From contig NZ_JAJSEC010000002.1 in the NCBI RefSeq assembly GCF_021272185.1, positions 310,001 to 374,000 on the forward strand: a DNA stretch of 64,000 nt. Reading direction: 5' to 3'. Each line of letters begins with the position of its first letter. The first letter of the stretch is position 1. A program made the position numbers and the translations under genes. Under the pieces are notes generated by a model. That model was not told where the DNA came from and made no database searches. It saw only the letters and a list, made by a program, of their open reading frames with translations. Shown one piece after another: positions 52,008 through 60,001 of the stretch. This stretch comes from Roseivivax sp. GX 12232. GTDB taxonomy: Bacteria > Pseudomonadota > Alphaproteobacteria > Rhodobacterales > Rhodobacteraceae.

Positions 52008-53012
52008 ATGACCACCAAAGTCGCGATCAATGGCTTCGGACGGATCGGCCGCAACGTGCTGCGCGCGATCATCGAGCAGAACCGCACCGACATCGAGGTC
52101 GTCGCGATCAACGATCTCGGCCCGGTCGAGACCAACGCGCATCTTCTGCAGTACGACAGCGTGCACGGCCGCTTCCCGGTCGCGGTCACCACTGGAGACG
52201 ACTGGATCGACGTGGGCCGCGGCAAGATCCGCGTGACCGCGATCCGCGACCCCAAGGAGCTGCCCTGGTCGGACGTGGACGTGGTGCTGGAATGCACCGG
52301 CATCTTCACCAGCCGCGAGAAGGCCGCGCTGCACCTCGAGAACGGCTCCAAGCGCGTGCTGGTCTCGGCGCCCTGCTCCGAGGCGCATAAGACCATCGTC
52401 TACGGCGTGAACCACGAGACGCTGACCGCCGACGACCTGGTGGTCTCCAACGCCTCCTGCACCACCAACTGCCTGTCGCCGGTGGCCAAGGTGCTGAACG
52501 ACACCATGGGCATCACCCGCGGCTTCATGACCACCATCCACTCCTACACCGGCGACCAGCCGACGCTGGACACGATGCACAAGGATCTCTACCGCGCCCG
52601 CGCCGCGGCGCTGAACATGATTCCGACCTCGACCGGTGCGGCCAAGGCCGTGGGCCTGGTGCTGCCCGACCTCGCCGGCAAGCTCGACGGCGTGGCGATC
52701 CGGGTGCCGACGCCCAACGTCTCGGTTGTCGACCTGACCTTCGAGGCCGGCCGCGACACCACCGCCGAGGAGGTCAACGAGGCGATCCGCAAGGCCGCCG
52801 CCAGCGGTCCCTTGGAGGGCATCCTCGGCGTGACCGACCACAAGCTGGTGAGCCAGGACTTCAACCACGACTCGCATTCCTCGATCTTCGCGACCGACCA
52901 GACCAAGGTCATGGACGGCAACTTCGTGCGGGTGCTGAGCTGGTATGACAACGAATGGGGCTTCTCGAGCCGCATGGTCGACACCGCGGTGGAACTGGGC
53001 AAGTTCGTCTGA
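52008..53012 (+). CDS. gap: glyceraldehyde-3-phosphate dehydrogenase, NAD-type
   Basis: 334 residues. [10 protein letters not shown] (6-15), Asp36 after Asn35 ('[14 protein letters not shown]') as expected for NAD use, catalytic Cys151 in '[12 protein letters not shown]', and '[20 protein letters not shown]'. This is the expected glycolytic enzyme that converts GAP to 1,3-bisphosphoglycerate. AAAGGAG precedes ATG 52008; the open frame upstream covers the operator and is not coding. Clearly similar to the copy at 50416, but with different cofactor residues. Confidence 0.95.
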   Translation: MTTKVAINGFGRIGRNVLRAIIEQNRTDIEVVAINDLGPVETNAHLLQYDSVHGRFPVAVTTGDDWIDVGRGKIRVTAIRDPKELPWSDVDVVLECTGIFTSREKAALHLENGSKRVLVSAPCSEAHKTIVYGVNHETLTADDLVVSNASCTTNCLSPVAKVLNDTMGITRGFMTTIHSYTGDQPTLDTMHKDLYRARAAALNMIPTSTGAAKAVGLVLPDLAGKLDGVAIRVPTPNVSVVDLTFEAGRDTTAEEVNEAIRKAAASGPLEGILGVTDHKLVSQDFNHDSHSSIFATDQTKVMDGNFVRVLSWYDNEWGFSSRMVDTAVELGKFV

Positions 53013-53054
53013 GGTGGTTTGATTTGGGGCGTGCCTTTGAGGGTGCGCGCCGGG

Positions 53055-53088
53055 ACGCCGGGCCGAGGGATCGGTCCGGCGTTTTTTT
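53055..53088 (+). terminator. Rho-independent terminator of the second gap gene
   Basis: ACGCCGGGCCGA pairs with TCGGTCCGGCGT (one G.T) around GGGA, followed by a run of seven T. Confidence 0.88.
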
Positions 53089-53131
53089 GTGTGTGGGGTG
53101 GTGGTTTGGTGGGCTGGGTTTGCTGGGCTTT

Positions 53132-53185
<54 letters not shown>

Positions 53186-53354
53186 TGCACCGAGCGCGTG
53201 ACCCCTGAAAGCCTGAGAAGCCGCAAAGGCCCTCAAGCCCAGAACAGCACCAGGCACCACGCCGCTGCTGCGCCCGCGCAAAAAGCCCCACGCCTGACGC
53301 TCCGGGCAACCCCTCACCAAAGGCGTCTGCCCCCCTCACAGCCCTCGCAACAGA

Positions 53355-53491
53355 GGGCGCGCGCCGGACCGGGGGCCGGCGCTGCCGACCTCCGAGCGGG
53401 GCGCTTTATCCCAGCAATGTCAGGGCTAGCGGCGATTTACGCGCTTCGCCCACAGGAGCGCCGGCCCAAGGGGCCGGTCCGGCGCGCGCCC
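53355..53491 (+). repeat. long-hairpin dispersed element, copy 3
   Basis: 137 bp, same orientation as copy 1. Arms GGGCGCGCGCCGGACCGG + GGGCCGGCGCT and AGCGCCGGCCC + AAGGGG + CCGGTCCGGCGCGCGCCC are unchanged. The core differs at a few bases (GCGCTTTATCCCAGCAATG), so arms are better conserved than loop. The tail has a small GGCATCTTCGATGCT hairpin, where the other copies have GGCGCCTGCGGCGC-like sequence. This is a compensatory change that keeps the stem. CGGGCGCAAGG then runs to 53520. Confidence 0.85.
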
Positions 53492-53744
53492 GGCATCTTC
53501 GATGCTATTCGGGCGCAAGGTGAGCGGGGTTTGAGAGTGGTGCGTCGGTGGCTGCGGGGGGGCTTTGGCTGGGCGAGTCAGGCCGGGGCCAAGGCGATTC
53601 AAGTTAACCCCGAAGCCGGGGGCAGGTCGCGGCTCACTGTCAGCCAATCCCGCCTTTCAAGGCCCCGGAGCACCGCCCAAATCCCTCCCGCCCCACCAGC
53701 CCGCATAAATTAACCCAACAAAACCAACACCCTACGCCCTTTCC

Positions 53745-53805
53745 CCGCCATGCACTTTTTGCATGGCGGCTTCCGCCTCAGCGAAGTTGTGCTGCGACGC
53801 AGCAC
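53745..53805. other. cluster of hairpins upstream of the DUF1127-like gene
   Basis: CCGCCATGCA-CTTTT-TGCATGGCGG (53745-53769) is a perfect 10-bp stem. GGCGG-CTT-CCGCC (53765-53777) overlaps its right side, giving mutually exclusive folds. GTGCTGCG-A-CGCAGCAC (53789-53805) follows. They could form an attenuator-like leader or a small RNA before the small gene. Confidence 0.45.
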
Positions 53806-53811
53806 GCATAA

Positions 53812-53823
53812 GTTAGCGCCAAC
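53812..53823. promoter_or_regulatory. LacI-type operator-like site before the DUF1127-like gene
   Basis: GTTAGCGCCAAC, matching 11 of 12 positions of the palindrome GTTAGCGCTAAC, lies 29 nt before the start codon. It matches the sites upstream of both gap genes. Confidence 0.6.
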
Positions 53824-53852
53824 AGAGACGAAGACTTCGAAGGAGATGCGAG

Positions 53853-54008
53853 ATGGCATTTTTCGAAACGCTGAACGACCGCCTGCGCAAGCGCGCCGCT
53901 TTCCGCCGCACCCGCCACGAGCTGGAGGGCCTGCCGCTGGAGACCCGCGTTGACCTCAACATCAACGGTCGCGAACGCGACGTCGCGCGCAGCGCCGTCT
54001 ACGGCTAA
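53853..54008 (+). CDS. 51-residue DUF1127-like small protein
   Basis: It starts MAFFETLNDRLRKRAAF, followed by RRTRHELEGLPLETRVDL, resembling the arginine-rich DUF1127 core (RRxxxELxxLxxxxxxDLGI), and ends NGRERDVARSAVYG. A strong AAGGAG site lies 8 nt ahead. Small DUF1127 proteins in Rhodobacter act with small RNAs in carbon/stress regulation (CcaF1); whether this is an orthologue cannot be told. Its TAA overlaps the coaD TAG on the other strand. A LacI-type site and a hairpin cluster precede it. Confidence 0.8.
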   Translation: MAFFETLNDRLRKRAAFRRTRHELEGLPLETRVDLNINGRERDVARSAVYG

Positions 54009-54505
54009 GCGCCGAACTTGCCCACCAGGGCGGTTCGGACCTCGGGGGTGACGAACTTGGTGACGTCGCCCCCGAGACGCGCGATTTCCTTCACCAGCTT
54101 CGAGGCGATGGCCTGGTGCCGGGCCTCGGCCATGAGGAACACGGTCTCGACGCTCGAATCGAGCGCCCGGTTCATCCCCACCATCTGATATTCGTATTCG
54201 AAATCCGCCACCGCGCGCAGACCGCGCACGATGATCCCCGCGCCCACGTCGTTGGCGCAGTCGATCAGCAGGTTTTCGAAGGGATGCACGACGATCTCGG
54301 TGCCGGTCTCCTCCGACAGCGGGCCGCATTCGGCGTGGATCATCGCGACCCGCTCCTCGAGATCGAAGAGCGGGCCCTTGTCGCGGTTGATCGCCACGCC
54401 GATCACCAGCTTGTCGCAGAGCCGCGCCGCGCGGCGGATGATGTCGATATGCCCGAGCGTGATCGGATCGAAAGTCCCGGGATAGAGCGCCGTCCGCATG
54501 GCCAT
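54005..54505 (-). CDS. coaD: phosphopantetheine adenylyltransferase
   Basis: 166 residues, penultimate step of coenzyme A synthesis. The nucleotidyltransferase motif 'YPGTFDPITLGHIDII' (8-23, T/HxGH) and 'IIVRGLRAVADFEYEYQM' (about 90-107) and the late 'HQAIASKLVKEIARLGGD' (the ISSTxVR-equivalent loop) are visible. Normal length. Confidence 0.95.
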   Translation of the reverse strand: MAMRTALYPGTFDPITLGHIDIIRRAARLCDKLVIGVAINRDKGPLFDLEERVAMIHAECGPLSEETGTEIVVHPFENLLIDCANDVGAGIIVRGLRAVADFEYEYQMVGMNRALDSSVETVFLMAEARHQAIASKLVKEIARLGGDVTKFVTPEVRTALVGKFGA

Positions 54506-54591
54506 GGCATTCCCTCGCGCCTGTCAGTTGTTCCGCGCACGCAACAATATTGCGCCGCGCATTGCAAGCAGGTCGCGCCCGGGCGCCCCTT

Positions 54592-55026
54592 TCAGTAGCC
54601 CATGATCATGCCCTCGAGGGCGTTTTTCTCCATTTCCAGCTCGGAGAGCAGCGCCTTGACCACGTCGCCGAGGGTGATCAGCCCGACCATCTTGCCGTTC
54701 TCGATCACCGGCATGTGGCGGAAGCGGCCCTCGGTCATCCGGCCCAGCACCTCGCGGGCGCTGTCGCCGCGGCTGCAGGTCTCGAGCTTGCGGGTCATGT
54801 AACGCTCCACCGGCTCCTCCATGCAGCCGGGGCCCTGAACGCCCAGCTCGCGGACGATGTCGCGCTCGGACAGGATGCCGAGCGCGGTCTCGCCGTCCTC
54901 CGAGATGACCACCGTGCCGATGCGCCGCTCGGACAGGATCTTCGCCACGTCCTGCACCGGGCGATCGGGCCCGAGGGTGACGACGCCGTCATCGGCCTTG
55001 AGTTTGAGGATCTGCTGGACCTGCAT
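54592..55026 (-). CDS. CBS-domain pair protein
   Basis: 144 residues consisting of two CBS domains (about 8-62 and 74-130): 'DRPVQDVAKILSERRIGTVVIS', split, and 'SAREVLGRMTEGRFRHMPVIENGKMVGLITLGDVV', split. Such proteins bind adenine nucleotides and modulate partners. No partner gene is apparent; it stands alone between coaD and the LysR gene. Confidence 0.9.
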   Translation of the reverse strand: MQVQQILKLKADDGVVTLGPDRPVQDVAKILSERRIGTVVISEDGETALGILSERDIVRELGVQGPGCMEEPVERYMTRKLETCSRGDSAREVLGRMTEGRFRHMPVIENGKMVGLITLGDVVKALLSELEMEKNALEGMIMGY

Positions 55027-55086
55027 GGGAGACCTCCCTCTCCGGGTAAGTTGGACCTTGAGCGTCCACGCGGCGCCCCCCGGCTG

Positions 55087-55980
55087 TCAAGTCAGACTTT
55101 CCAACCGGGCGACCTCGGCGCGAATCCCCTCGCTGAGGATCCGGGCGAAGCGGTTCAGCCGTTCCAGCCGCCGGTCGTCGGCGTGGCGCACCAGGTAGAA
55201 GGACCGCGTGAGGCTCAGCGTCTCGGGCAGGATGCGCGTCATCCCCGGCGCCGTGGGCATGGCGAAGTCGTGCACGATGCCCAGGCCCGCGCCCTGCGCC
55301 ACCCATTGGAACTGCACCGAGGCCGAGTTCGAGGCCAGCGCCACCTGCTCGACCCCGAGCGCGCCGAGGTAGTCCAGCTCCTTGTCGAAGATCATGTCGG
55401 GGATATAGCCGACCACCCGATGCCCGCGCAGGTCCGAGAGCGCCGCGATGGCAGGCGCCTCGGCCAGGTAGCCCCGCGTCGCCGCGAGGTGCAGGCGGTA
55501 GTCGCAGATCTTCTGCACCGTCAGCCGCCCCGCCGAGGGGGCCGAGACGGTGATCGCCATGTCGGCCTCGCGCTTGGAGAGGTTCACCACCCGCGGCAGC
55601 GCCACGATCTGCACCTCGAGGTCGGGATTCTCCTCGACGATGCGCGCGCAGACCTGCGGCAGGAGGTAGTTCGCGCAGCCGTCCGGCGCGCCGATGCGGA
55701 TCTGGCCCGACATGCCCTCGGAGCGGCCCGCGACGGTCTCGACGGCGGCCTGCATGGCCTGTTCGGCCTCCTCGGCATGGGCCAGAAGCCGGGTGCCCGC
55801 CTCGGTCAGCGCGTAGCCCTGCGGGCTCTTGGCAAACAGCGGCGCGCCCAGGTCTTCCTCGAGCCGGCCGATCCGCCGCCCGACGGTCGCGGGGTCCATG
55901 CGCAGGCTGCGCCCGGCGGCCGAGAGGCTCTCGCCCCGCGCGGTGGCGAGGAATATCCGCATGTCGTCCCAGCTGAACAT
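55087..55980 (-). CDS. LysR-family transcriptional regulator, divergent from mmsA
   Basis: 297 residues. The N-terminal winged helix-turn-helix is 'MRIFLATARGESLSAAGRSLRMDPATVGRRIGRLEEDLGAPLF', spread over residues 7-49. A two-lobe effector domain follows ('SGQIRIGAPDGCANYLLP', 'GAGLGIVHDFAM'). It is transcribed away from mmsA, with 123 bp between starts. That spacer contains GCAAATTTGC and related GCAAAT/ATTTT elements, so it probably controls valine-degradation genes. The effector is unknown. Confidence 0.9.
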   Translation of the reverse strand: MFSWDDMRIFLATARGESLSAAGRSLRMDPATVGRRIGRLEEDLGAPLFAKSPQGYALTEAGTRLLAHAEEAEQAMQAAVETVAGRSEGMSGQIRIGAPDGCANYLLPQVCARIVEENPDLEVQIVALPRVVNLSKREADMAITVSAPSAGRLTVQKICDYRLHLAATRGYLAEAPAIAALSDLRGHRVVGYIPDMIFDKELDYLGALGVEQVALASNSASVQFQWVAQGAGLGIVHDFAMPTAPGMTRILPETLSLTRSFYLVRHADDRRLERLNRFARILSEGIRAEVARLESLT

Positions 55981-56012
55981 CGTGCCTCCGCGCGCCGGGG
56001 CGCCCGCCCCTG

Positions 56013-56063
56013 CATTTTCGCAAATCCTTTTTGATGAGATGCCCCTTCTGCCCGCAAATTTGC
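56013..56063. promoter_or_regulatory. candidate LysR binding sites between the regulator and mmsA
   Basis: A perfect 10-bp palindrome GCAAATTTGC lies at 56054-56063, and an ATTT-TCGC-AAAT inverted repeat near 56014-56025 carries the same GCAAAT half. Two related A/T-rich sites about 40 bp apart in a divergent spacer fit a LysR regulator with recognition and activation sites. Confidence 0.45.
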
Positions 56064-56103
56064 AAGGCTAATCTCCCGCCAAACGAATCCCGGAGGACGG
56101 AAG

Positions 56104-57606
56104 ATGAGCGCAGAACTGACCCATTACATCGACGGCGCGCATGTCAAAGGCGGCTCGGGCCGCTTCTCGGACGTGATGAACCCCGCCACCGGCGAGGTCT
56201 CGGGCCGCACGCCGCTGGCCACCAAGGCCGAGCTGGACGACGCCGTGGCCCGCGCCGCCGAGGCCCAGAAGGGCTGGGGTGCCACCAACCCGCAGCGCCG
56301 CGCGCGGGTGATGATGAAGTTCGCCCAGCTCATCAACGAGCATATGGACGAGCTGGCCGAGCTGGTCTCCAAGGAACACGGCAAGACCCTGCCCGACGGG
56401 CGCGGCGACGTGCAGCGCGGGCTCGAAGTGGTCGAGGTCTGCATGGGCGCGCCGCATATGCTCAAGGGTGAATACACCAACGACGGCGGCCCCGGCATCG
56501 ACCTTTATTCCATGCGCCAGCCGCTGGGCGTCGTGGCCGGCATCACGCCCTTCAACTTCCCGGCGATGATCCCGCTCTGGAAGATGGCCCCGGCGCTGGT
56601 CGCGGGCAACGCGATGATCCTCAAGCCCTCCGAGCGCTGCCCCTCGACCTCGCTGCGTCTGGCCGAGCTGCTGAAGGAAGCGGGCCTGCCCGACGGCGTC
56701 TTGCAGGTGGTCAACGGCGACAAGGAGGTGGTCGACGCCATCCTCGACAACGAGACCGTGCAGGCGGTGGGCTTCGTCGGCTCGACCCCGATCGCGCAGT
56801 ACATCTACGGCCGCGCCGCGAACAACGGCAAGCGCGCCCAGTGCTTCGGCGGCGCCAAGAACCACATGATCGTCATGCCGGATGCCGACATGGACAAGGC
56901 CGCCGACGCGCTGGTCGGCGCGGGCTTCGGCGCGGCGGGCGAACGCTGCATGGCGATCTCGGTCGCCGTCCCGGTCGGCGAGGAGACCGCCGAGGCGCTG
57001 CGCGAGCGGCTGGTGCCGCGCATCGAGAAGCTGCGCGTCGGCCCCTATACCTCCGAGGACGAGGTCGACTACGGCCCGGTGATCACCGCCGCCGCCAAGG
57101 AGCGCATCGAGAAGCTGATCGGCTCGGGCGTGGACGCGGGCGCCGACCTTGTGGTCGACGGGCGCGGCTTCAAGCTGCAGGGCTACGAGGACGGCTTCTT
57201 CGTCGGCCCCTCCTACTTCGACCACGTCACCCCGGAGATGGAGATTTACAAGGAAGAGATCTTCGGCCCGGTCCTGAGCCAGGTCCGCGCCGGCTCCTAC
57301 GAGGAGGCGCTGAAGATCACCATGGACAACCCCTATGGCAACGGCTGCGCGATCTTCACCGCCGACGGCGACACCGCGCGCGACTTCGCGCACCGGGTCA
57401 ACGTCGGCATGGTCGGCATCAACTTCCCGATCCCGGTGCCGCTGAGCTACCACACCTTCGGCGGCTGGAAGAAATCGGCCTTCGGCGACCTCAACCAGTA
57501 CGGCCCCGACGCCTTCCGCTTCTACACCAAGACCAAGACCGTCACCTCGCGGTGGTTCTCGGGCATCAAGGAAGGCGGCGAGTTCAACTTCAAGGCCATG
57601 GACTGA
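56104..57606 (+). CDS. mmsA: CoA-acylating methylmalonate-semialdehyde dehydrogenase
   Basis: 500 residues, aldehyde dehydrogenase superfamily. It converts (methyl)malonate semialdehyde with CoA and NAD to propionyl-/acetyl-CoA and CO2. 'TPFNFPAMIPLWKMAPALVAGN' (split at about 153-174), 'GSTPIAQYIYGRAANNGKRAQCFGGAKNH' (split) and catalytic Cys282 in 'GAAGERCMAISVAV' are specific for MmsA. Final step of valine degradation, followed by the other valine genes. A GGAGGACGG site precedes the ATG. Confidence 0.95.
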   Translation: MSAELTHYIDGAHVKGGSGRFSDVMNPATGEVSGRTPLATKAELDDAVARAAEAQKGWGATNPQRRARVMMKFAQLINEHMDELAELVSKEHGKTLPDGRGDVQRGLEVVEVCMGAPHMLKGEYTNDGGPGIDLYSMRQPLGVVAGITPFNFPAMIPLWKMAPALVAGNAMILKPSERCPSTSLRLAELLKEAGLPDGVLQVVNGDKEVVDAILDNETVQAVGFVGSTPIAQYIYGRAANNGKRAQCFGGAKNHMIVMPDADMDKAADALVGAGFGAAGERCMAISVAVPVGEETAEALRERLVPRIEKLRVGPYTSEDEVDYGPVITAAAKERIEKLIGSGVDAGADLVVDGRGFKLQGYEDGFFVGPSYFDHVTPEMEIYKEEIFGPVLSQVRAGSYEEALKITMDNPYGNGCAIFTADGDTARDFAHRVNVGMVGINFPIPVPLSYHTFGGWKKSAFGDLNQYGPDAFRFYTKTKTVTSRWFSGIKEGGEFNFKAMD

Positions 57607-57770
57607 GCCTGAGGGTGCGGCGCCCGGCTTGTCCGGGCGTCGTCTCTCGGCCGCCCGGGCGCGGAGCACCCGCCGCGCCCGGAGGGCCGGGTGGCGGCCC
57701 AGCCGTGGTCCGGCGGCGGCCCAGAATGCCGCTTGCGCCCTTCGGGGCGGGCTGCCACAACAATTAAACA

Positions 57771-57786
57771 CTTGTTCATTTACCGG
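57771..57786. promoter_or_regulatory. candidate TetR-type operator before the acyl-CoA dehydrogenase
   Basis: AACA-CT-TGTT sits inside an A/T-rich segment (about 57763-57782) just ahead of the GGAAGGGAGG ribosome-binding site. It is a short palindrome in the only A/T-rich part of the spacer. Regulator family is a guess. Confidence 0.3.
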
Positions 57787-57800
57787 AAGGGAGGCCGATA

Positions 57801-58946
57801 ATGGACTTCACGCTCTCCGAGGAAGCGCAGGCCATCTTCGACATGGCCCAGAGCTTCGGCGCCGACCGCATCGCCCCCAATGCCCTGGCCTGGGAGAAGG
57901 ACGGCACCATCCCCAAGGAGCTCTGGCCCGAACTGGGCGAGCTGGGCCTGGGCGGGCTCTATGTCTCCGAGGAGGCCGGCGGCGCGGGGCTCTCGCGGCT
58001 CGACGCCACGCTGGTCTTCGAGGCGCTGAGCCAGTCCTGCGCCTCGGTCGCGGCCTTCCTGTCGATCCACAACATGTGCGCGGCGATGATCGACCGCTAC
58101 GGCTCGGACGAGATGAAGGCCCGCGTCCTGCCCGACGCGGTGGCGATGAAGACCGTGCTCTCCTACTGCCTGACCGAACCGGGCTCGGGCTCGGACGCGG
58201 CGGCGATGAAGTCCAAGGCCGAGCGCACAAATGAAGGCTACAGCCTGACCGGCACCAAGGCCTTCATCTCGGGCGGCGGCTATTCCGACGCCTATATCGT
58301 CATGGCGCGCTCGGGCGAGGACGGCCCGCGCGGCGTCTCGGCCTTCCTGGTCGAGGACGGCACCGAGGGGCTGAGCTTCGGCGCGCTCGAGGACAAGATG
58401 GGCTGGCGCTCGCAGCCCACCCGCCAGGTGCAGATGGACGGCTGCAAGATTGGTGCCGAGAACCTTCTGGGCGAAGAGGGCCAGGGCTTCAAATACGCCA
58501 TGGCCGGGCTCGACGGCGGGCGGCTCAACATCGCCGCCTGTTCGCTGGGGGCCGCGCAGGCGGCGCTGGACGCGACGCTCTCCTACATGGGCGAGCGCAA
58601 GGCCTTCGGGCAGACCATCGACCAGTTCCAGGCGCTGCAGTTCCGCCTCGCCGATATGGAGATCGAGCTCGAGGCCGCGCGGGTCTTCCTGCGCCAGGCC
58701 GCCTGGTCGCTCGACCAGAAGCACCCCGAGGCGACCAAGCGCTGCGCCATGGCGAAGAAATTCGTCACCGAAGCGGGCTCGCGCATCGCCGACCAATGCC
58801 TGCAGCTGCACGGCGGCTACGGCTACCTGGCCGATTACGGGATCGAGAAGATCGTCCGCGACCTGCGGGTGCACCAGATCCTGGAAGGCACCAACGAAAT
58901 CATGCGCCTGATCGTGGCGCGCAAGATGCTGGAGGCTCGGGGATGA
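57801..58946 (+). CDS. acyl-CoA dehydrogenase, probable isobutyryl-CoA dehydrogenase
   Basis: 381 residues, FAD flavoprotein. 'SYCLTEPGSGSDAAAMKSKA' (flavin/substrate loop), 'RKAFGQTIDQFQALQFRLADM' (split) and 'LQLHGGYGYLADYGIEKIVRDLRVHQILEGTNEIMR' (spread), with the catalytic Glu362 in 'LEGTNEI', mark the family. Neighbouring mmsA, hydroxyisobutyryl-CoA hydrolase and mmsB argue for isobutyryl-CoA to methacrylyl-CoA in valine breakdown. Its stop overlaps the next start by 4 bp. Confidence 0.9.
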   Translation: MDFTLSEEAQAIFDMAQSFGADRIAPNALAWEKDGTIPKELWPELGELGLGGLYVSEEAGGAGLSRLDATLVFEALSQSCASVAAFLSIHNMCAAMIDRYGSDEMKARVLPDAVAMKTVLSYCLTEPGSGSDAAAMKSKAERTNEGYSLTGTKAFISGGGYSDAYIVMARSGEDGPRGVSAFLVEDGTEGLSFGALEDKMGWRSQPTRQVQMDGCKIGAENLLGEEGQGFKYAMAGLDGGRLNIAACSLGAAQAALDATLSYMGERKAFGQTIDQFQALQFRLADMEIELEAARVFLRQAAWSLDQKHPEATKRCAMAKKFVTEAGSRIADQCLQLHGGYGYLADYGIEKIVRDLRVHQILEGTNEIMRLIVARKMLEARG

Positions 58947-60001
58947 GCGAGGTTTCGATCCGCAAGGAAGGCCGCGCGGGCCGCATCACGCTGACCCGCG
59001 AGAAGTCGCTGAACGCGCTGAGCCACAAGATGTGCCTGCAGATCGAGGCGGCGCTTCTGGACTGGCTCGCCGACGAGGCGGTGTCCCTGGTGATCCTGGA
59101 TGCGGCGGGCGAAAAGGCCTTCTGCGCCGGTGGTGACATCGCCGCGATGTATCACGAGGGCATCAAGGGCAATTACGACGCCGCCCGCGCCTTTTGGCGC
59201 GACGAATACCGGATGAACGCGCTTCTGGCGGAATATCCCAAGCCGATCCTCTCCTTCGCGCAGGGCTTCGTCATGGGCGGCGGCGTGGGCCTGGGCGGCC
59301 ATGTCTCGCACCGGATCGTCGGCGAAAGCACCCAGGTCGCCATGCCGGAATGCGGCATCGGGCTGGTGCCCGACGTGGGCGGCTCGCTGCTCCTGTCCCG
59401 GGCGCCGGGGCGGCTGGGGGAATACCTCGGGCTGACCGGCGCGCGCATGGGCGCGGGCGACGCGATCCATTGCGGCTTTGCCGACCGTTTCGTGCCCGAG
59501 GCCCGCTGGGAGGCGCTGAAGACCTCGCTGTCCGAGACCGGCGACCTGGCCGCGCTCGAGGCCGCGACGGCGCCCGCGCCCGAGAGCCCGCTGGCCGCCG
59601 AGCAGGACCGGCTCGACACGCTCTTCGGATCGGGCGATCTGGCGGGCATCCTCGAGACCCTGCGCGCCGATGGCTCGGAGACCTCGGCCAAGGCGCTCAA
59701 GGGCCTGTCGCGGGGCTCGCCCCTGTCGCTGGCCGTCACGCTCGAGCTGATCCGCCGCCACCGCGCCGAGGCGCAGGACATCCGCGCCGCTCTGGCGCTG
59801 GAATACCGCGCCACGCATCGGGCCATGGACCAGGGCGATTTCCTCGAGGGCGTCCGCGCCCAGGTCATCGACAAGGACCGCAGCCCGAACTGGCAGCACG
59901 ACCTCGCGGCGCTGCCGTTCGAGGAGGCCCGCGCCATGCTGGCGCCGGTGCCGGGGGTGGCGCTCGACTTTCACGCGCTCACTGAGGAGGCAGGAACATG
60001 A
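58943..60001 (+). CDS. 3-hydroxyisobutyryl-CoA hydrolase (enoyl-CoA hydratase/isomerase fold)
   Basis: 352 residues. The crotonase oxyanion-hole segments are 'KAFCAGGDIAAMY' (about 56-68) and 'FVMGGGVGLGGHVSHRIV' (about 108-125), with 'PECGIGLVPDVGGSLLLSR' following. The length and the C-terminal 'SPNWQHDLAALPFEEA' fit the HIBCH/IvyB subgroup rather than an ordinary enoyl-CoA hydratase of about 260 residues. Start ATG 58943 overlaps the dehydrogenase stop; it also overlaps mmsB by 4 bp. It releases 3-hydroxyisobutyrate for MmsB. Confidence 0.9.
   Translation: MSEVSIRKEGRAGRITLTREKSLNALSHKMCLQIEAALLDWLADEAVSLVILDAAGEKAFCAGGDIAAMYHEGIKGNYDAARAFWRDEYRMNALLAEYPKPILSFAQGFVMGGGVGLGGHVSHRIVGESTQVAMPECGIGLVPDVGGSLLLSRAPGRLGEYLGLTGARMGAGDAIHCGFADRFVPEARWEALKTSLSETGDLAALEAATAPAPESPLAAEQDRLDTLFGSGDLAGILETLRADGSETSAKALKGLSRGSPLSLAVTLELIRRHRAEAQDIRAALALEYRATHRAMDQGDFLEGVRAQVIDKDRSPNWQHDLAALPFEEARAMLAPVPGVALDFHALTEEAGT

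Noticed and set aside
57617-57640. Hairpin after mmsA (CGCCCGG-CTTGT-CCGGGCG) as a terminator
   Set aside because: A good stem but no T-tract follows; it could slow polymerase but is not called as a Rho-independent terminator.
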